Source: an uncultured Paracoccaceae bacterium (GTDB lineage Bacteria > Pseudomonadota > Alphaproteobacteria > Rhodobacterales > Rhodobacteraceae). Taken from it: DNA of 64,000 nucleotides. The stretch is from NCBI GenBank assembly GCA_947493255.1, contig CANLQK010000002.1, forward strand, positions 310,001-374,000. Direction: 5' to 3'. The translations under genes were made by a program, and so were the position numbers. Every line of letters starts with the position of its first letter. Within the stretch, counting starts at the first letter, position 1. Positions 54,799 to 64,000 of the stretch are shown one piece after another. The notes beneath the pieces were generated by a model. The model was not told the origin of the DNA. It worked only from the letters and a program-made list of their open reading frames with translations, and did no database searches.

Positions 54799-55323
54799 GT
54801 GAACATTCTTCAACGATCTCTCACTATCGCTGCTTTCGTTTCTGCGTCAGCCACCGCTGCTTTTGCAGGTGAACAATATGTCGACGAAACGGGTTTTGCC
54901 GTTTCAGGTTACGACGTCGTGGCCTATTTCGATTTGCCACAGTCTGCTATCGGCACACCTCAGGCTGAAGGTGTACCTGGTGATGCCAGCATCACAGCCG
55001 AGTACAATGGCGCAACGTTTGCGTTTTCAACTGAAGAAAACCGCGACAAATTCGTTGCAAACCCAGCGCAGTTCGCACCGCAGTTTGACGGCCACTGTGC
55101 ATATGGTGTTGCCCAAGGTGGTAAGGTTCCAGCGAACCCGAACCTGTGGCGCATCGTTGATGGTGAATTGTACCTGAACATCACCCGCAATGTTGTTGGC
55201 TTCTGGGAAGAAGACATTCCGGGCAACATTTCATCGGCTGATGGCAACTGGGTTTCTTTGGAACCAACGGATGCGTCGACACGCACAATCCCACAGTTCA
55301 CATCTGAAGCACCAAAAAGCTAA
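54799..55323 (+). CDS. Exported YHS-domain protein
   Basis: 174 residues. A signal peptide (about 1-24, ending in AFA) precedes GFAVSGYDVVAYFDLPQSAIGTP and a YHS-like core, YNGATFAFSTEENRDKFVANPAQFAPQFDGHCAYGVAQG. YHS domains are often metal-binding; the single Cys-Ala-Tyr-Gly motif is typical of this exported group. The role is unknown. The start is a GTG with AAGGAAAA 6-8 bases upstream. Confidence 0.85.
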   Translation: MNILQRSLTIAAFVSASATAAFAGEQYVDETGFAVSGYDVVAYFDLPQSAIGTPQAEGVPGDASITAEYNGATFAFSTEENRDKFVANPAQFAPQFDGHCAYGVAQGGKVPANPNLWRIVDGELYLNITRNVVGFWEEDIPGNISSADGNWVSLEPTDASTRTIPQFTSEAPKS

Positions 55324-55373
55324 AGATCAAAATGGTAACCGCCCTGAACATCGTGTTTGGGGCGGTTTGCCGT

Positions 55374-56294
55374 CTAGCCGTCTGCGCTTGGGTGGGCGGC
55401 GTTGTAGACTTCCATAAGCCGCGCGGTGTCGACCGCAGTATAGGTTTGTGTCGTCGAGAGCGATGCATGGCCTAGCAGTTCTTGGATCGATCGCAGATCC
55501 CCACCCGCATTCAATAAATGGGTCGCAAAGCTATGCCGCATGGCGTGGGGTGTTGCCGTGGCAGGCAGGCCAAGTTGCATACGTGACTGCGCCATGACCT
55601 GCTGAATTGCACGCGGATACAACGGGCCGCCGCGTGCGCCGCGGAAAATGGGCGCATCTGGGGCGATGTCGAATGGGCATTCCTTGAGGTAGGCATCAAC
55701 AGCTGCGCGGGCAGCTGGGATGACAGGTACGATCCGTTCTTTGCCGCCCTTACCTTTGATACGAAGGGTGGCGGGCAGGGGGACGTCTGCCCCTGTGAGG
55801 CCCAAGGCTTCGGATATCCGTAAGCCACATCCGTACAATAGGGTGACGACTGCGGTGTCGCGTGCGCCGATCCATGGTTCGCGGCCTTGTAGTTCGACGG
55901 TGTCGATCATCGCGCGCGCGGCGTCTTCGGCCAATGGGCGCGGGAGTTTCTTTTGGAATTTGGGGGCGCGGGTGGACAGGACAGCGGTGGGTTCGAACCC
56001 TTCGCGGTCGGCTAACCACGCATAGAACGTTTTCACCGCAGACAGGCTGCGCGCAAGTGAGCGTGCTGACACACCGCGCCCGCGTTCACTGGCCATCCAC
56101 GCACGCATGTCGCTGACGGTGAGTTTAGAGATCGGCCCCAACCCTTGGGCTTGTCCGTGGTGCTGGGTCATGAAGGACAGAAACCCAAGCACATCAGTTT
56201 GGTAAGCCTTGATCGTGTTATCAGACGCGCCCTTGAGGGCACGTTGATAGGCCAGCCAGTCCGCTAAGGAATTGGACAGCGCAGGTGACACCAT
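55374..56294 (-). CDS. xerC: Tyrosine recombinase XerC
   Basis: 306 residues. An N-terminal SAM-like domain (LADWLAYQRALKGASDNTIKAYQ) is followed by the catalytic domain with the Arg of LLYGCGLRISEALGL, HAMRHSFATHLL (His-x-x-Arg) and GHASLSTTQTYT with the His and the nucleophilic Tyr. With XerD it resolves chromosome dimers at dif. It is a housekeeping recombinase: the DUF484 gene precedes it with a one-base overlap, as in many proteobacteria. There is no sign of an integrated element. Confidence 0.93.
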   Translation of the reverse strand: MVSPALSNSLADWLAYQRALKGASDNTIKAYQTDVLGFLSFMTQHHGQAQGLGPISKLTVSDMRAWMASERGRGVSARSLARSLSAVKTFYAWLADREGFEPTAVLSTRAPKFQKKLPRPLAEDAARAMIDTVELQGREPWIGARDTAVVTLLYGCGLRISEALGLTGADVPLPATLRIKGKGGKERIVPVIPAARAAVDAYLKECPFDIAPDAPIFRGARGGPLYPRAIQQVMAQSRMQLGLPATATPHAMRHSFATHLLNAGGDLRSIQELLGHASLSTTQTYTAVDTARLMEVYNAAHPSADG

Positions 56295-57001
56295 TAGCTG
56301 AGCCAGCGGCGCATGACCCGTTCGAACACGCCCGTAAAGAACGTCAAAAGGTCGGTGCCTTGTTGTGGTGTGAACTGGTGTGGGTCTTCTGCGCCAAAGA
56401 TCAACATACCGGGCAAGCGGCCCACGCCGAGGTCGAGGCGCAAGCAGGCTTCGGACCGGATGTAGGGGGCTTTTTCACCAAAAATTTCGGTGTCATCGGT
56501 GGAGACCTGCCGCAGCGTGACCTGACGCGCAGGTGCAGAGCGGCCCATGCTAATGTAGTCCTGCACGAAGCCGGGTTCGGCGATGGACAGGATGTCGCTG
56601 AGCTTGGCGATGGTCGGGTCACCATCTGGGTCTGCGGATTCCAGAACCAGACGCACGGAATCCACACGCAGGATGTCGGCGACTTCGCCGCGCAAGTCAT
56701 TCAGGAAGGGTTCGAACCGCGTGGCATCCATCAGGCGCAGGATGGCGCGATGAATTTGGTTGGTACCGGCAAGGTTTTCGTAGGCGGCCGCGATGACGTT
56801 GCGGTGCGTGTCCTCGAGGCGGTCAAGCCGTGCCTCAAGACGGTCCATGGCGATGCCGCGCAGATCGACAACATTGTCGCCCGCGTTTTGGGCATCGGCT
56901 GCGACAAGCGCACGCATGATGTCTTTGTCTTCAAGCAAGGCTGATGGATCGGACATGATTTGTGCCCGAACGTCATCGTTCAGAAGGGGATCGCTGCTCA
57001 T
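56294..57001 (-). CDS. DUF484 family protein (GAF-like)
   Basis: 235 residues. The N-terminal part SDPLLNDDVRAQIMSDPSALLEDKDIMRALVAA is the classic DUF484 start, then a helix LEARLDRLEDTHRNVIAAAYEN and a GAF-like domain ending VGRLPGMLIFGAEDPHQFTPQQGTDLLTFFTGVFERVMRRWL. The function is unknown. Its stop overlaps the xerC start by one base. Confidence 0.9.
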   Translation of the reverse strand: MSSDPLLNDDVRAQIMSDPSALLEDKDIMRALVAADAQNAGDNVVDLRGIAMDRLEARLDRLEDTHRNVIAAAYENLAGTNQIHRAILRLMDATRFEPFLNDLRGEVADILRVDSVRLVLESADPDGDPTIAKLSDILSIAEPGFVQDYISMGRSAPARQVTLRQVSTDDTEIFGEKAPYIRSEACLRLDLGVGRLPGMLIFGAEDPHQFTPQQGTDLLTFFTGVFERVMRRWLS

Positions 57002-57282
57002 ATTCGTCTCGTTTATTATCTTTTTTTATTGTTTAGCAGACGCAGAGGCGTTGGGGCTAGATGTTTTTGGAAAGTCTGCACTGTGCTGTTCTAAGTTGAA
57101 TTCAGCCCTAGGTTGCGATGTTGAAAAATCACCAGTTTTGGCGTGACCTAATGACCCTGTTGTGCTTGGCTGTTGTCGCATAGCGTGGAGGCGTGCGGAT
57201 CGGCAGCTGTTCCATTGAAAAATGAAACTAATTGTTTTGCTCCGAATGTCGCAGGGCGAACATCAATTAGGGAAACATATTA

Positions 57283-58617
57283 ATGCCAACAGCAATTACA
57301 TCGGGCGTGGCCACATTTACCATCGGAAGTGGTGGTTTTTATTTCATGGGCGAGGACGAAGTTCTCGCAACGACTGGGCATGGAATTACCACGGGAGCAG
57401 TTAACGTTGACCTGTTCGTGAATGGTCAAATTTATTCAGACGACCGCGGGATATTTTTTCAAACGAGTGGAAATTCCATTGACCTTACACTTGGTGCAGA
57501 TGCGAGTGTGGTGGCGGTGAACGAGGGGCTGAGAATTGGGTCGGAAAATACCGATGTGGTGAATTATGGGTCGATCACGTCGCTTAATTGGATTGGTGTG
57601 AACATAGAATTTTTCGCAGATGGCGACACAACGTTTGTGAATTATGGGTCCGTATCCGGGCACTCCGATGGATTGGAGATTGGTGGCACTAATCAAGTTG
57701 CCGTTAACCATGGCGCTATCAACGGACGGAATGGCGTTCGGATGTCCGATAGCGATACACTATTTGTAAATTACGGAACGGTTACCGGAACTGCTAACGT
57801 TTTTTCTGGCGCCCCCGGAATTGGGCTGTTGGTGCAGCCGTTTAACGAAGTAGGTGGAGGCGATAATGTCATTAAAAACTTTGGTACGATTACAGGGACC
57901 GGGCAGGGCATTGTCTCGGTTTTTGATGCTGATAACCTTCTTATCCGAAACCATGGGCTGATTGTTGGGGATGTTGACCTTGCCGGCGGCAATGACACCT
58001 ATCTCGCGGGTGCGGAGGGCGTTGTTGTGGGCGGAATTTTCACCGATGGGGGTGATGATTTTGTTCGCGGTGGGCACCAAGCAGATTTTATCGATGGTGG
58101 CGCTGATAATGACATTCTACTTGGGCGCGGCGGTGATGACATCATCTTTGGTGACACAGGTAATGACGAGATCAAGGGCGGTTCAGGAGAAGATGATATT
58201 GACGGTGGGAACGGCAGGGACCTGCTGAAGGGCGGTAAAGATGACGATGTTCTGAGCGGTGCAGCGGGAGCGGACACCTTGTTTGGTGGGCAGGGTGATG
58301 ACACCCTTGATGGTGGTGGTTCGTCTGACACTTTGCACGGCGGTAAAGGTGATGACGAATTAACAGGTGGCAATGGCAACGATGTATTCGTTTTCAAGGG
58401 CAACGATGGACGCGATACGATTACAGACTTCATCAATGGACAAGACAAAATTGATGTGAGCGATTTTGGCCAAATCACATTCGCCAATTTGACCAGTAAT
58501 TTCACCATTGGTTTACATGGCTCGAACGGATCTTTCATCGATTTTGGAAACGGTGATGTCTTGATCTTGGAAAATATGAATTTTGGCAATTTGGACAGCA
58601 GTGATTTTATCTTTTGA
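57283..58617 (+). CDS. RTX protein with N-terminal beta-solenoid-like repeats
   Basis: 444 residues. The first 240 residues hold repeats of the type VNYGSI/VNHGAI/VNYGTV/IKNFGTI spaced about 25-40 residues apart, as in pectate-lyase-like or autotransporter passenger solenoids. Residues about 250-385 are RTX nonapeptides (GGADNDILLGRGGDDII and following), then DVFVFKGNDGRDTITDFINGQDKID, the serralysin-type end that is a probable type I secretion signal. No signal peptide or enzyme motif is visible. It may be a surface or matrix protein. A purine-rich AGGGAAA lies 8 bases before the ATG. No secretion genes lie next to it. Confidence 0.85.
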   Translation: MPTAITSGVATFTIGSGGFYFMGEDEVLATTGHGITTGAVNVDLFVNGQIYSDDRGIFFQTSGNSIDLTLGADASVVAVNEGLRIGSENTDVVNYGSITSLNWIGVNIEFFADGDTTFVNYGSVSGHSDGLEIGGTNQVAVNHGAINGRNGVRMSDSDTLFVNYGTVTGTANVFSGAPGIGLLVQPFNEVGGGDNVIKNFGTITGTGQGIVSVFDADNLLIRNHGLIVGDVDLAGGNDTYLAGAEGVVVGGIFTDGGDDFVRGGHQADFIDGGADNDILLGRGGDDIIFGDTGNDEIKGGSGEDDIDGGNGRDLLKGGKDDDVLSGAAGADTLFGGQGDDTLDGGGSSDTLHGGKGDDELTGGNGNDVFVFKGNDGRDTITDFINGQDKIDVSDFGQITFANLTSNFTIGLHGSNGSFIDFGNGDVLILENMNFGNLDSSDFIF

Positions 58618-58649
58618 TCTGTAGCGATTGCGGCGACATACGACGTTAA

Positions 58650-58679
58650 AAGGGCGGCACTTTTGTGCCGCCCCTTTTT
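58650..58679. terminator. Terminator after the second RTX gene
   Basis: GGGCGGCAC (58652-58660) pairs with GTGCCGCCC (58665-58673) around TTTT and is followed by CTTTTTA. The A-run on the other side could also serve fsa on the minus strand. Confidence 0.85.
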
Positions 58680-58729
58680 ATTCGGATTAAGGTTTCGTCG
58701 CTCGTCGGGCCACGCGTAGGCCGTATCGA

Positions 58730-59383
58730 TTAGACGATCTTGATGTTGGCTTTTTCGATATCAGCCAAGAACGCGGCCAAGCCTTTGTCTGTCAGCACGT
58801 GGTTTGCCATGGCTTTGATCACGGCAGGTGGGGCCGTTGCCACGTCGGCACCGATTTTGGCGCAATCGGACATGTGGTTGGCGCTGCGGATAGATGCCGC
58901 GAGGATCTGAGTTTCGAAGCCGTAGTTGTCGTAAACGGTGCGGATGTCTTCGATCAGTTCCATACCATCGAGGTTGATGTCGTCCAGACGGCCGATGAAG
59001 GGCGAGATGAACGTAGCGCCTGCTTTTGCCGCCAAAAGCGCTTGGTTGGCAGAGAAACAGAGGGTGACGTTCACCATAGTGCCTTCGGAGGTCAAAACCT
59101 TACAGGCTTTCAAACCATCCCAAGTCAGCGGAACCTTCACTGTGATGTTGTCTGCGATTTTAGCCAGCTTGCGGCCTTCGGCGATCATGCCGTCAGCATC
59201 AGTGGACACGACTTCCGCAGAAACCGGGCCATCTACAATGTCACAGATTTCTTTAGTCACTTCGAGGATATCACGGCCGGATTTGGCGATGATGGAGGGG
59301 TTGGTTGTAACGCCATCAACCATGCCAAGGTCGTTGAGTTCGGCGATTGCTGTTGTGTCTGCTGTATCGACAAAGAATTTCAT
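58730..59383 (-). CDS. fsa: Fructose-6-phosphate aldolase/transaldolase-like
   Basis: 217 residues, the short transaldolase form. The start is [31 protein letters not shown]; the Schiff-base lysine is Lys83 in [10 protein letters not shown], and [29 protein letters not shown] follows. Proteins of this size are either FSA or transaldolase; which activity applies cannot be told by sequence alone. The ATG at 59383 has GGAGCG upstream; the longer frame to 59845 is not supported. Confidence 0.92.
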   Translation of the reverse strand: MKFFVDTADTTAIAELNDLGMVDGVTTNPSIIAKSGRDILEVTKEICDIVDGPVSAEVVSTDADGMIAEGRKLAKIADNITVKVPLTWDGLKACKVLTSEGTMVNVTLCFSANQALLAAKAGATFISPFIGRLDDINLDGMELIEDIRTVYDNYGFETQILAASIRSANHMSDCAKIGADVATAPPAVIKAMANHVLTDKGLAAFLADIEKANIKIV

Positions 59384-59517
59384 GGGAACGCTCCGATATT
59401 TTGTGGGCTTTTGAATTGGCGCCTGCATAGCGTAATCTGCAGGGTGCTGAAAGGGCATGGTTGTATGCAGACAATTGCGGGTGTCTAATGGCGGTTCGGA
59501 CAGGTCAGCAGGATCAG

Positions 59518-61719
59518 ATGAACGACGACTTTCCAGACTATTTTCACGAGGGTGATTTGGTGGGTGTGCTGACGGCGCAGCCCCTTGATCGTGTGCTTGA
59601 TTACAAAGCACCCGAGGGCGGGTGCCACCAAGGTGCGTTTGTTGAGGTGCCTTTGGGGCCGCGCAAGGTTTTGGGCGTGGTTTGGGGAAAAGGCAAAGGG
59701 GACTGGGACATCGCCAAGGTGCGGTCCGTGATCCGAGTGTTGGACGTGGCCCCGATGGCCGAAGAAATGCGACAGTTTTTGACGCGGGCCGCAGATTATA
59801 CGCTGACGCCGATGTCTGCGATGTTGCGCCTTGCCACTCGTGCACCGGGCTTGGGTGATGCGCCGTCGATGCGCAAGGTGTACCGTTTGGGTTCGGTTGA
59901 GCCCGATCGGATGACCGATGCGCGGCGCAAGGTGTTGGATGTTTTGCGCGACTATGGCGGGTTGTCGTTTACGTTGAAAGAAGTGGCCGAGATGGCGGGG
60001 GTTACGTCGTCGGTGGTGAAGGGGTTGGTCAAGCTGGGGGCGGTTTCTGAGGAGGAAAGCCCACGCGATTTGCCCTATCCACGGTTGGACCCTGATTATG
60101 GTGGCAAAGAGCTAACCGAAGACCAAGAAGGCGGCGCAAAGGTTTTGCGCGAAGCGGTGCGGTCGGGGGCTTATGGCACGACGTTGCTGAAGGGCGTCAC
60201 CGGGTCTGGGAAGACCGAGGTGTATCTGGAGGCTGTGGCCGAATGTTTGCGGGTTGGTCGCCAAGCTTTGGTGTTGTTGCCCGAAATTGCGCTGACGTCA
60301 GAATTTATCACACGGGTCGAGGCCCGGTTTGGGATGAAGCCTGCGGAATGGCATTCGGGCGTGACCATGACGGAACGGCGCCGGTGTTGGAAAATGGTCG
60401 GGCAGGGCGAGGCGCAGTTGGTTGTTGGCGCGCGGTCTGCGTTGTTTCTGCCGTTTCGCGATTTGGGTTTGGTTATTGTCGATGAAGAACACGACACATC
60501 GTACAAACAAGAAGACGGGGTGTTGTATAATGCCCGCGACATGACCGTGCTGCGCGCATCTTTGAACAGCGCGCAGGTGGTTTTGGCATCGGCCACGCCG
60601 TCGCTGGAAAGCTGGGCGAATGTTGAGGCGGGCAAATACGCGCGGGTGACGTTAACGTCGCGGTACGGGGCAGCGGTGCTGCCTGAAATGTCCGCAATCG
60701 ATATGCGTGTCGAGGATTTGCCAGCGTCGCGTTGGGTGTCGCCCACGTTGCAGGCGAAGGTACAGCTGCGGTTGGAACGGGGCGAGCAATCGTTGCTGTT
60801 TTTGAACCGTCGCGGCTATGCGCCGGTGACGATTTGCAGGGCGTGTGGGCATCAAATTGGCTGCGACGATTGTGATGCGACGATGGTTGAACACCGGTTT
60901 CAGAAACGTCTGATGTGCCATCAATGTGGAGAGACGAAGCCGATACCTGCTGTGTGCCCGTCGTGCGAGGCGGAAGATAAGTTGGCGCCTGTGGGGCCAG
61001 GTGTTGAGCGTATGGCCGAGGAAGCGAAAGCGCTGTTTCCTGATGCGAAGGTCGCGGTGTTGAGTTCGGACTTATACGGGTCGGCGCGGGCGCTGAAGGA
61101 ACATATTGAAAGCATCGCGCGGGGCGAGGCGGATGTGATTGTAGGCACGCAATTGGTGGCCAAGGGGCATAATTTTCCGAAATTGACGTTGGTCGGTGTG
61201 ATTGATGCGGATCTAGGTTTGCAGGGGTCCGATTTGCGGGCAGCGGAACGCACATTCCAATTGATGCGCCAAGTTGCCGGGCGCGCTGGGCGGGCCGAGG
61301 CACCGGGCGAGGCGGTGCTGCAGACCTTCCAGCCAGAACACCCCGTGATTGGTGCCATTCTGGGCGGCGACGAGGAAGCATTTTGGGCCGCTGAAGCAGG
61401 CGAGCGCCGAGCAGCCGGTGTGCCGCCCTATGGCCGCATGGCGGGGATCGTTTTATCGTCGACCGATGTGCAAGAGGTGTTTGACCTTGGCACGGCGATG
61501 GCACGCAATGATGCACCGTTGCGCAAGATTGGCGCGCAGGTGTTTGGGCCAGCGCCCGCCCCGATTGCACGGATCAGGGGGCGACATAGGGTTCGGTTAT
61601 TGGTGAAGGCGGACAAAACGGCGCCCCTGCAACAGGCATTGGCGGCTTGGGCGGGGCAGTTCAAATTACGCGGTGAATTGCGCATGGCGATCGATATTGA
61701 TCCGCAAAGCTTTTACTAG
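59518..61719 (+). CDS. priA: Primosomal protein N' (replication restart helicase PriA)
   Basis: 733 residues. The N-terminal 3'BD domain ([32 protein letters not shown]) is followed by Walker [14 protein letters not shown], the DEEH box [16 protein letters not shown], zinc-binding cysteines [13 protein letters not shown] and CHQCG...CPSC, and helicase motif [22 protein letters not shown]. It reloads the replisome at stalled forks. The ATG at 59518 has AGGA 5 bases upstream; another ATG at 59488 is in frame. Confidence 0.96.
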   Translation: MNDDFPDYFHEGDLVGVLTAQPLDRVLDYKAPEGGCHQGAFVEVPLGPRKVLGVVWGKGKGDWDIAKVRSVIRVLDVAPMAEEMRQFLTRAADYTLTPMSAMLRLATRAPGLGDAPSMRKVYRLGSVEPDRMTDARRKVLDVLRDYGGLSFTLKEVAEMAGVTSSVVKGLVKLGAVSEEESPRDLPYPRLDPDYGGKELTEDQEGGAKVLREAVRSGAYGTTLLKGVTGSGKTEVYLEAVAECLRVGRQALVLLPEIALTSEFITRVEARFGMKPAEWHSGVTMTERRRCWKMVGQGEAQLVVGARSALFLPFRDLGLVIVDEEHDTSYKQEDGVLYNARDMTVLRASLNSAQVVLASATPSLESWANVEAGKYARVTLTSRYGAAVLPEMSAIDMRVEDLPASRWVSPTLQAKVQLRLERGEQSLLFLNRRGYAPVTICRACGHQIGCDDCDATMVEHRFQKRLMCHQCGETKPIPAVCPSCEAEDKLAPVGPGVERMAEEAKALFPDAKVAVLSSDLYGSARALKEHIESIARGEADVIVGTQLVAKGHNFPKLTLVGVIDADLGLQGSDLRAAERTFQLMRQVAGRAGRAEAPGEAVLQTFQPEHPVIGAILGGDEEAFWAAEAGERRAAGVPPYGRMAGIVLSSTDVQEVFDLGTAMARNDAPLRKIGAQVFGPAPAPIARIRGRHRVRLLVKADKTAPLQQALAAWAGQFKLRGELRMAIDIDPQSFY

Positions 61720-62198
61720 TTGCGTCGCGCGGGGGCCTTTATCCCTGTCAGTTGTGGGCGCATGGCCTGATAGATTACGGCGGTGGCGACGTTTGCCAAA
61801 TTGAGCGACCGCACGAGCGTGCTGCGCATTGGCAGATTAAACGTGCGATCCTCCAGACCGTCCAGAATTGTCGTTGGAAGACCCGCAGATTCACAGCCGA
61901 AAACCAAATAGCCGTCTTGGTGATAGTCGGGTGCGTAGAGGCTTTGTTCGCCGTGTTCTTCGAAGAAGTATAGCTTTTCGCGAGGCGGGTTTCGGTCTGT
62001 TATGAAGTGGTCCCAGCTGTCGTATTCGCACAAATTGACGTGTTTCCAATAGTCGGTGCCGGCCCGTTTGACGGCCTTTTCATCCAAGGAGAACCCGTAG
62101 GGTTTGATCAGGATCAATTCCAACCCGAGCGCAACGCAGGTCCGGCCGATCGCGCCGGTATTGTATGGAATTTCAGGGGTCACCAAGACAATTTTCAT
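61716..62198 (-). CDS. trmL: tRNA (cytidine(34)-2'-O)-methyltransferase
   Basis: About 160 residues of the SPOUT family. The start KIVLVTPEIPYNTGAIGRTCVALG, the middle VFGCESAGLPTTIL and the C-terminal knot RSLNLANVATAVIYQAMR are all present. It methylates the wobble base of tRNA-Leu. The start may be at 62198, 62213 or 62222; none has a clear ribosome-binding site. The 3' end overlaps the priA end by four bases (convergent). Confidence 0.92.
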   Translation of the reverse strand: MKIVLVTPEIPYNTGAIGRTCVALGLELILIKPYGFSLDEKAVKRAGTDYWKHVNLCEYDSWDHFITDRNPPREKLYFFEEHGEQSLYAPDYHQDGYLVFGCESAGLPTTILDGLEDRTFNLPMRSTLVRSLNLANVATAVIYQAMRPQLTGIKAPARRN

Positions 62199-62328
62199 GC
62201 AAGGATCAGACATAGGCTGCATACTTTCAAAGGCGCGGCCACGGGCGTGGCGCGGTGTTGTTTGCTGTTAACGTAGATACGCGCGGTTGAACAACGTGAA
62301 CTTTGGTTTGGCGAATGCCTGCTGTGTC

Positions 62329-62619
62329 CTAGGACAGATAAAACCGCAGCGGTTTTGTCGGGCTGCGTCTGATGATGCCCTTGGCTTCGAGGTCGAGTTG
62401 GACAGTTTTTTGCCACCAACCAGACGTTGCGCCGGCGGGAAAGAGGGCGTCCGGGAGGTGCGGTTTGGCCGCGTCTTTAATTTCTGACGCGGTATCGCCG
62501 GGTTCGGATTTTGTCATGACAGCCAACATCGCAGTGCGCATGGCCTGATATTTGGCGGCGTTCACACGGGTTGTTTTGCCCGGTGTGTTGATGTTTTCGA
62601 CGTCTATTTTATCGGTCAT
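62329..62619 (-). CDS. DUF6958 family small protein
   Basis: 96 residues: GKTTRVNAAKYQAMRTAMLAVM, EPGDTASEIKDAAKPHLPDALFPAGATSGWWQKTVQLDLEAKGIIRRSPTKPLRFYL. The layout resembles a small winged helix, with a wing-like RRSPTKPLRF at the end. The family is known only as DUF6958. GAGGG lies about 6 bases before the ATG. It is divergent from the MFS gene. Confidence 0.75.
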   Translation of the reverse strand: MTDKIDVENINTPGKTTRVNAAKYQAMRTAMLAVMTKSEPGDTASEIKDAAKPHLPDALFPAGATSGWWQKTVQLDLEAKGIIRRSPTKPLRFYLS

Positions 62620-62694
62620 GACGAACCCTCCTGTTGTCAAAGTACACTGAAATCTGCGTTCGACAAAGATCGTACAGAGGCGTAAGCCGGTACC

Positions 62695-63924
62695 ATGCAG
62701 ATTGTTACCCTTTCCGATGGGCAAAAATTGCCGTTTTGGCGCAGGCCCGTGACCTTGTTGTTTTTGATGGCAGCGGCGATGCCGATTGCCTTTGCGACGT
62801 GGTCGGCGCTGTTGAACAATTTCGTCATTGATGCGGCGGGTTTTGATGGGTCGGACATTGGGTGGTTGCACACAGTTCGCGAAATACCGGGGTTCTTTGC
62901 CATTGGTGTCATTGTTCTGCTGATGTTCATGCGCGAGCAAGTTCTGGGGTTGGTGTCGCTTGTTTTGTTGGGGGTTGCCACGGCGTTGACGGCGCAGTTC
63001 CCATCGATGGGCGGGATTTTGACGCTGACGATGCTAAGTTCGATCGGGTACCATTATTATGAGACGGTCAATCAGTCGCTGACGTTGCAGTGGATTCCGA
63101 AGGATCGTGCACCGCAAGTATTGGGGCTGTTGATTGCTGCCGGTTCCGGCGCGACGTTTGTGGCCTATGTTCTGATCGTGCTGACGTGGGAAGCGCTGGG
63201 CCTATCGTATTCGATTGTCTATTGGATTTCGGGCGGGATCACCGCGTTGGTTGGTATCTTTGCCATGATTACCTATCCGCAATTCGAAAGCCCGACGCCC
63301 CAACGAACACAGTTTGTTTTGCGAAAACGGTACTGGCTGTATTACGCGATGCAGTTCATGTCTGGTGCACGGCGCCAGATTTTCCTCGTTTTTGCTGGGT
63401 TCATGATGGTCGAAAAGTTTGGCTTTGCCGTGAACGAAGTGACCGCGCTATTTTTGATCACCTTGGTAGCCAATATGGTGACAGCGCCTTTGGTTGGCAA
63501 AGCGGTGGCGCGGTTTGGGGAACGCAACGCGCTGGTGTTTGAATATGCGGGGCTTGCGTTAATCTTTTTCCTGTATGGGGGCCTTTATTATTTCGGCTGG
63601 GGCGTTGTATTGGCGGCCACTTTATACGTGTGCAACAACATCTTTTTCAGCCTTGCTTTGGCGATCAAGACTTATTTCCAGAAAATCGCAGACCCTGCGG
63701 ATATTGCGCCCACTGCGGCGGTGGCGTTTACCATCAACCATATTGCGGCGGTCTTTTTGCCTGCCGGTTTGGGGTATTTGTGGTTGGTGTCGCCGGCGGC
63801 TGTGTTTATGGCAGCGACAGGGATGGCGTTGGTGTCTTTGGGGTTATCCCTGCTGATCCCGCGTAACCCCGTACCGGGACGAGAAACAATTTTTGCGCGC
63901 GCGGCAGCCGCGCCAGCGGAGTGA
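62695..63924 (+). CDS. MFS transporter
   Basis: 409 residues with about 12 hydrophobic segments. The order is MFS-like, with a long central loop around residue 205-215 (YPQFESPTPQRTQF), but the classic motif A after helix 2 is missing (VLLMFMREQVLG instead), so it belongs to a divergent branch. Substrate unknown. The stop is four bases before the prmA start, so both may be cotranscribed. Confidence 0.8.
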   Translation: MQIVTLSDGQKLPFWRRPVTLLFLMAAAMPIAFATWSALLNNFVIDAAGFDGSDIGWLHTVREIPGFFAIGVIVLLMFMREQVLGLVSLVLLGVATALTAQFPSMGGILTLTMLSSIGYHYYETVNQSLTLQWIPKDRAPQVLGLLIAAGSGATFVAYVLIVLTWEALGLSYSIVYWISGGITALVGIFAMITYPQFESPTPQRTQFVLRKRYWLYYAMQFMSGARRQIFLVFAGFMMVEKFGFAVNEVTALFLITLVANMVTAPLVGKAVARFGERNALVFEYAGLALIFFLYGGLYYFGWGVVLAATLYVCNNIFFSLALAIKTYFQKIADPADIAPTAAVAFTINHIAAVFLPAGLGYLWLVSPAAVFMAATGMALVSLGLSLLIPRNPVPGRETIFARAAAAPAE

Positions 63925-63928
63925 AGAC

Positions 63929-64000
63929 ATGACGACTTGGACGGCTTTGACGACATTAACGGGTAAACCCGCAGCGGATGCCATGGGTGAGGCGATGGAG
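63929..64000 (+). CDS. prmA: Ribosomal protein L11 methyltransferase (3' partial)
   Basis: Only 24 codons are in the window: TTWTALTTLTGKPAADAMGEAME. This matches the N-terminus of Rhodobacteraceae PrmA, which begins with a TALTTL segment and an ADALGEAME-type helix, as I remember it. PrmA trimethylates lysines of L11. GGAG lies 8 bases before the ATG. The call rests on a short piece. Confidence 0.6.
   Translation, partial: MTTWTALTTLTGKPAADAMGEAME

Noticed and set aside
55374-56294. Integrase of a mobile element
   Set aside because: The tyrosine recombinase overlaps a DUF484 gene as chromosomal xerC does, with no att-like repeats or tRNA next to it.

Overview
The window looks like chromosome from a marine alphaproteobacterium of the Roseobacter group (Rhodobacteraceae). 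This rests on family content rather than any search: an atpHAGDC F1 operon, a phosphatidylcholine synthase, DUF2125, DUF1150, DUF484 and DUF2161 proteins, an H-type lectin, a Hint-domain protein, RTX proteins, an EPS-type MarR helix-turn-helix next to sulfate activation, and ileS, priA and trmL proteins of the form usual in that family. Nearly all of it is compactly arranged housekeeping sequence. I see no rRNA, tRNA, CRISPR array, prophage, insertion sequence or integrase island.

Layout. 1-5.2 kb: end of an extensin-like protein, a DUF2125 protein, a gamma-glutamylcyclotransferase, and a two-gene envelope unit (ExbB/MotA-like channel plus a coiled-coil OmpA/MotB-like protein). 5.2-11.4 kb: M23 peptidase coupled to clpA, gloB, a methyltransferase and a very acidic membrane-anchored protein. 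11.4-16.7 kb: F1 ATP synthase with a strong terminator. 16.8-20.1 kb: a large RTX protein with an internal 378-bp duplication and an exported SGNH hydrolase. 20.4-30.5 kb: transporter, lectin, prs, isomerase, hydrolases, threonine aldolase-ycgN-ribF, MaoC, HAD and GNAT genes. 30.6-35.9 kb: Mn pyrophosphatase, small enzymes, purEK. 36-41 kb: hsp20-DUF1150 behind a heat-shock promoter, cysH, an L,D-transpeptidase-like protein, and a sulfate-activation gene. 41-50 kb: trxB with a coupled exported protein, an Lrp regulator, a Hint protein, pgeF-methyltransferase-lgt, ubiK and an FAD monooxygenase. 50-64 kb: ileS, ogt, pcs, a YHS protein, DUF484-xerC, a second RTX protein, fsa, priA, trmL, an MFS transporter and the start of prmA.

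How the genes work together. Assimilatory sulfate reduction is represented by ATP sulfurylase-APS kinase (makes PAPS) and a PAPS-type CysH without iron-sulfur cysteine pairs. Envelope biogenesis is represented by the ExbB/OmpA pair, M23 and L,D-transpeptidase-like enzymes, PgeF, Lgt and Pcs.

Most interesting signals: (1) the sulfurylase-kinase reading frame runs open into an upstream EPS-type MarR helix-turn-helix, giving a potential 692-residue regulator-enzyme fusion, preceded by two TGTTC-N6-GAACA palindromes; (2) a 40-bp array of 11-bp direct repeats occurs twice, about 20 kb apart, each time 20-25 bp upstream of a minus-strand start codon; (3) the ExbB/OmpA pair resembles a proton-driven motor with a long periplasmic coiled coil; (4) a 12-bp direct repeat abuts the ppaC start codon. 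Start codons were chosen from ribosome-binding sites and family starts and often differ from the longest open frame.
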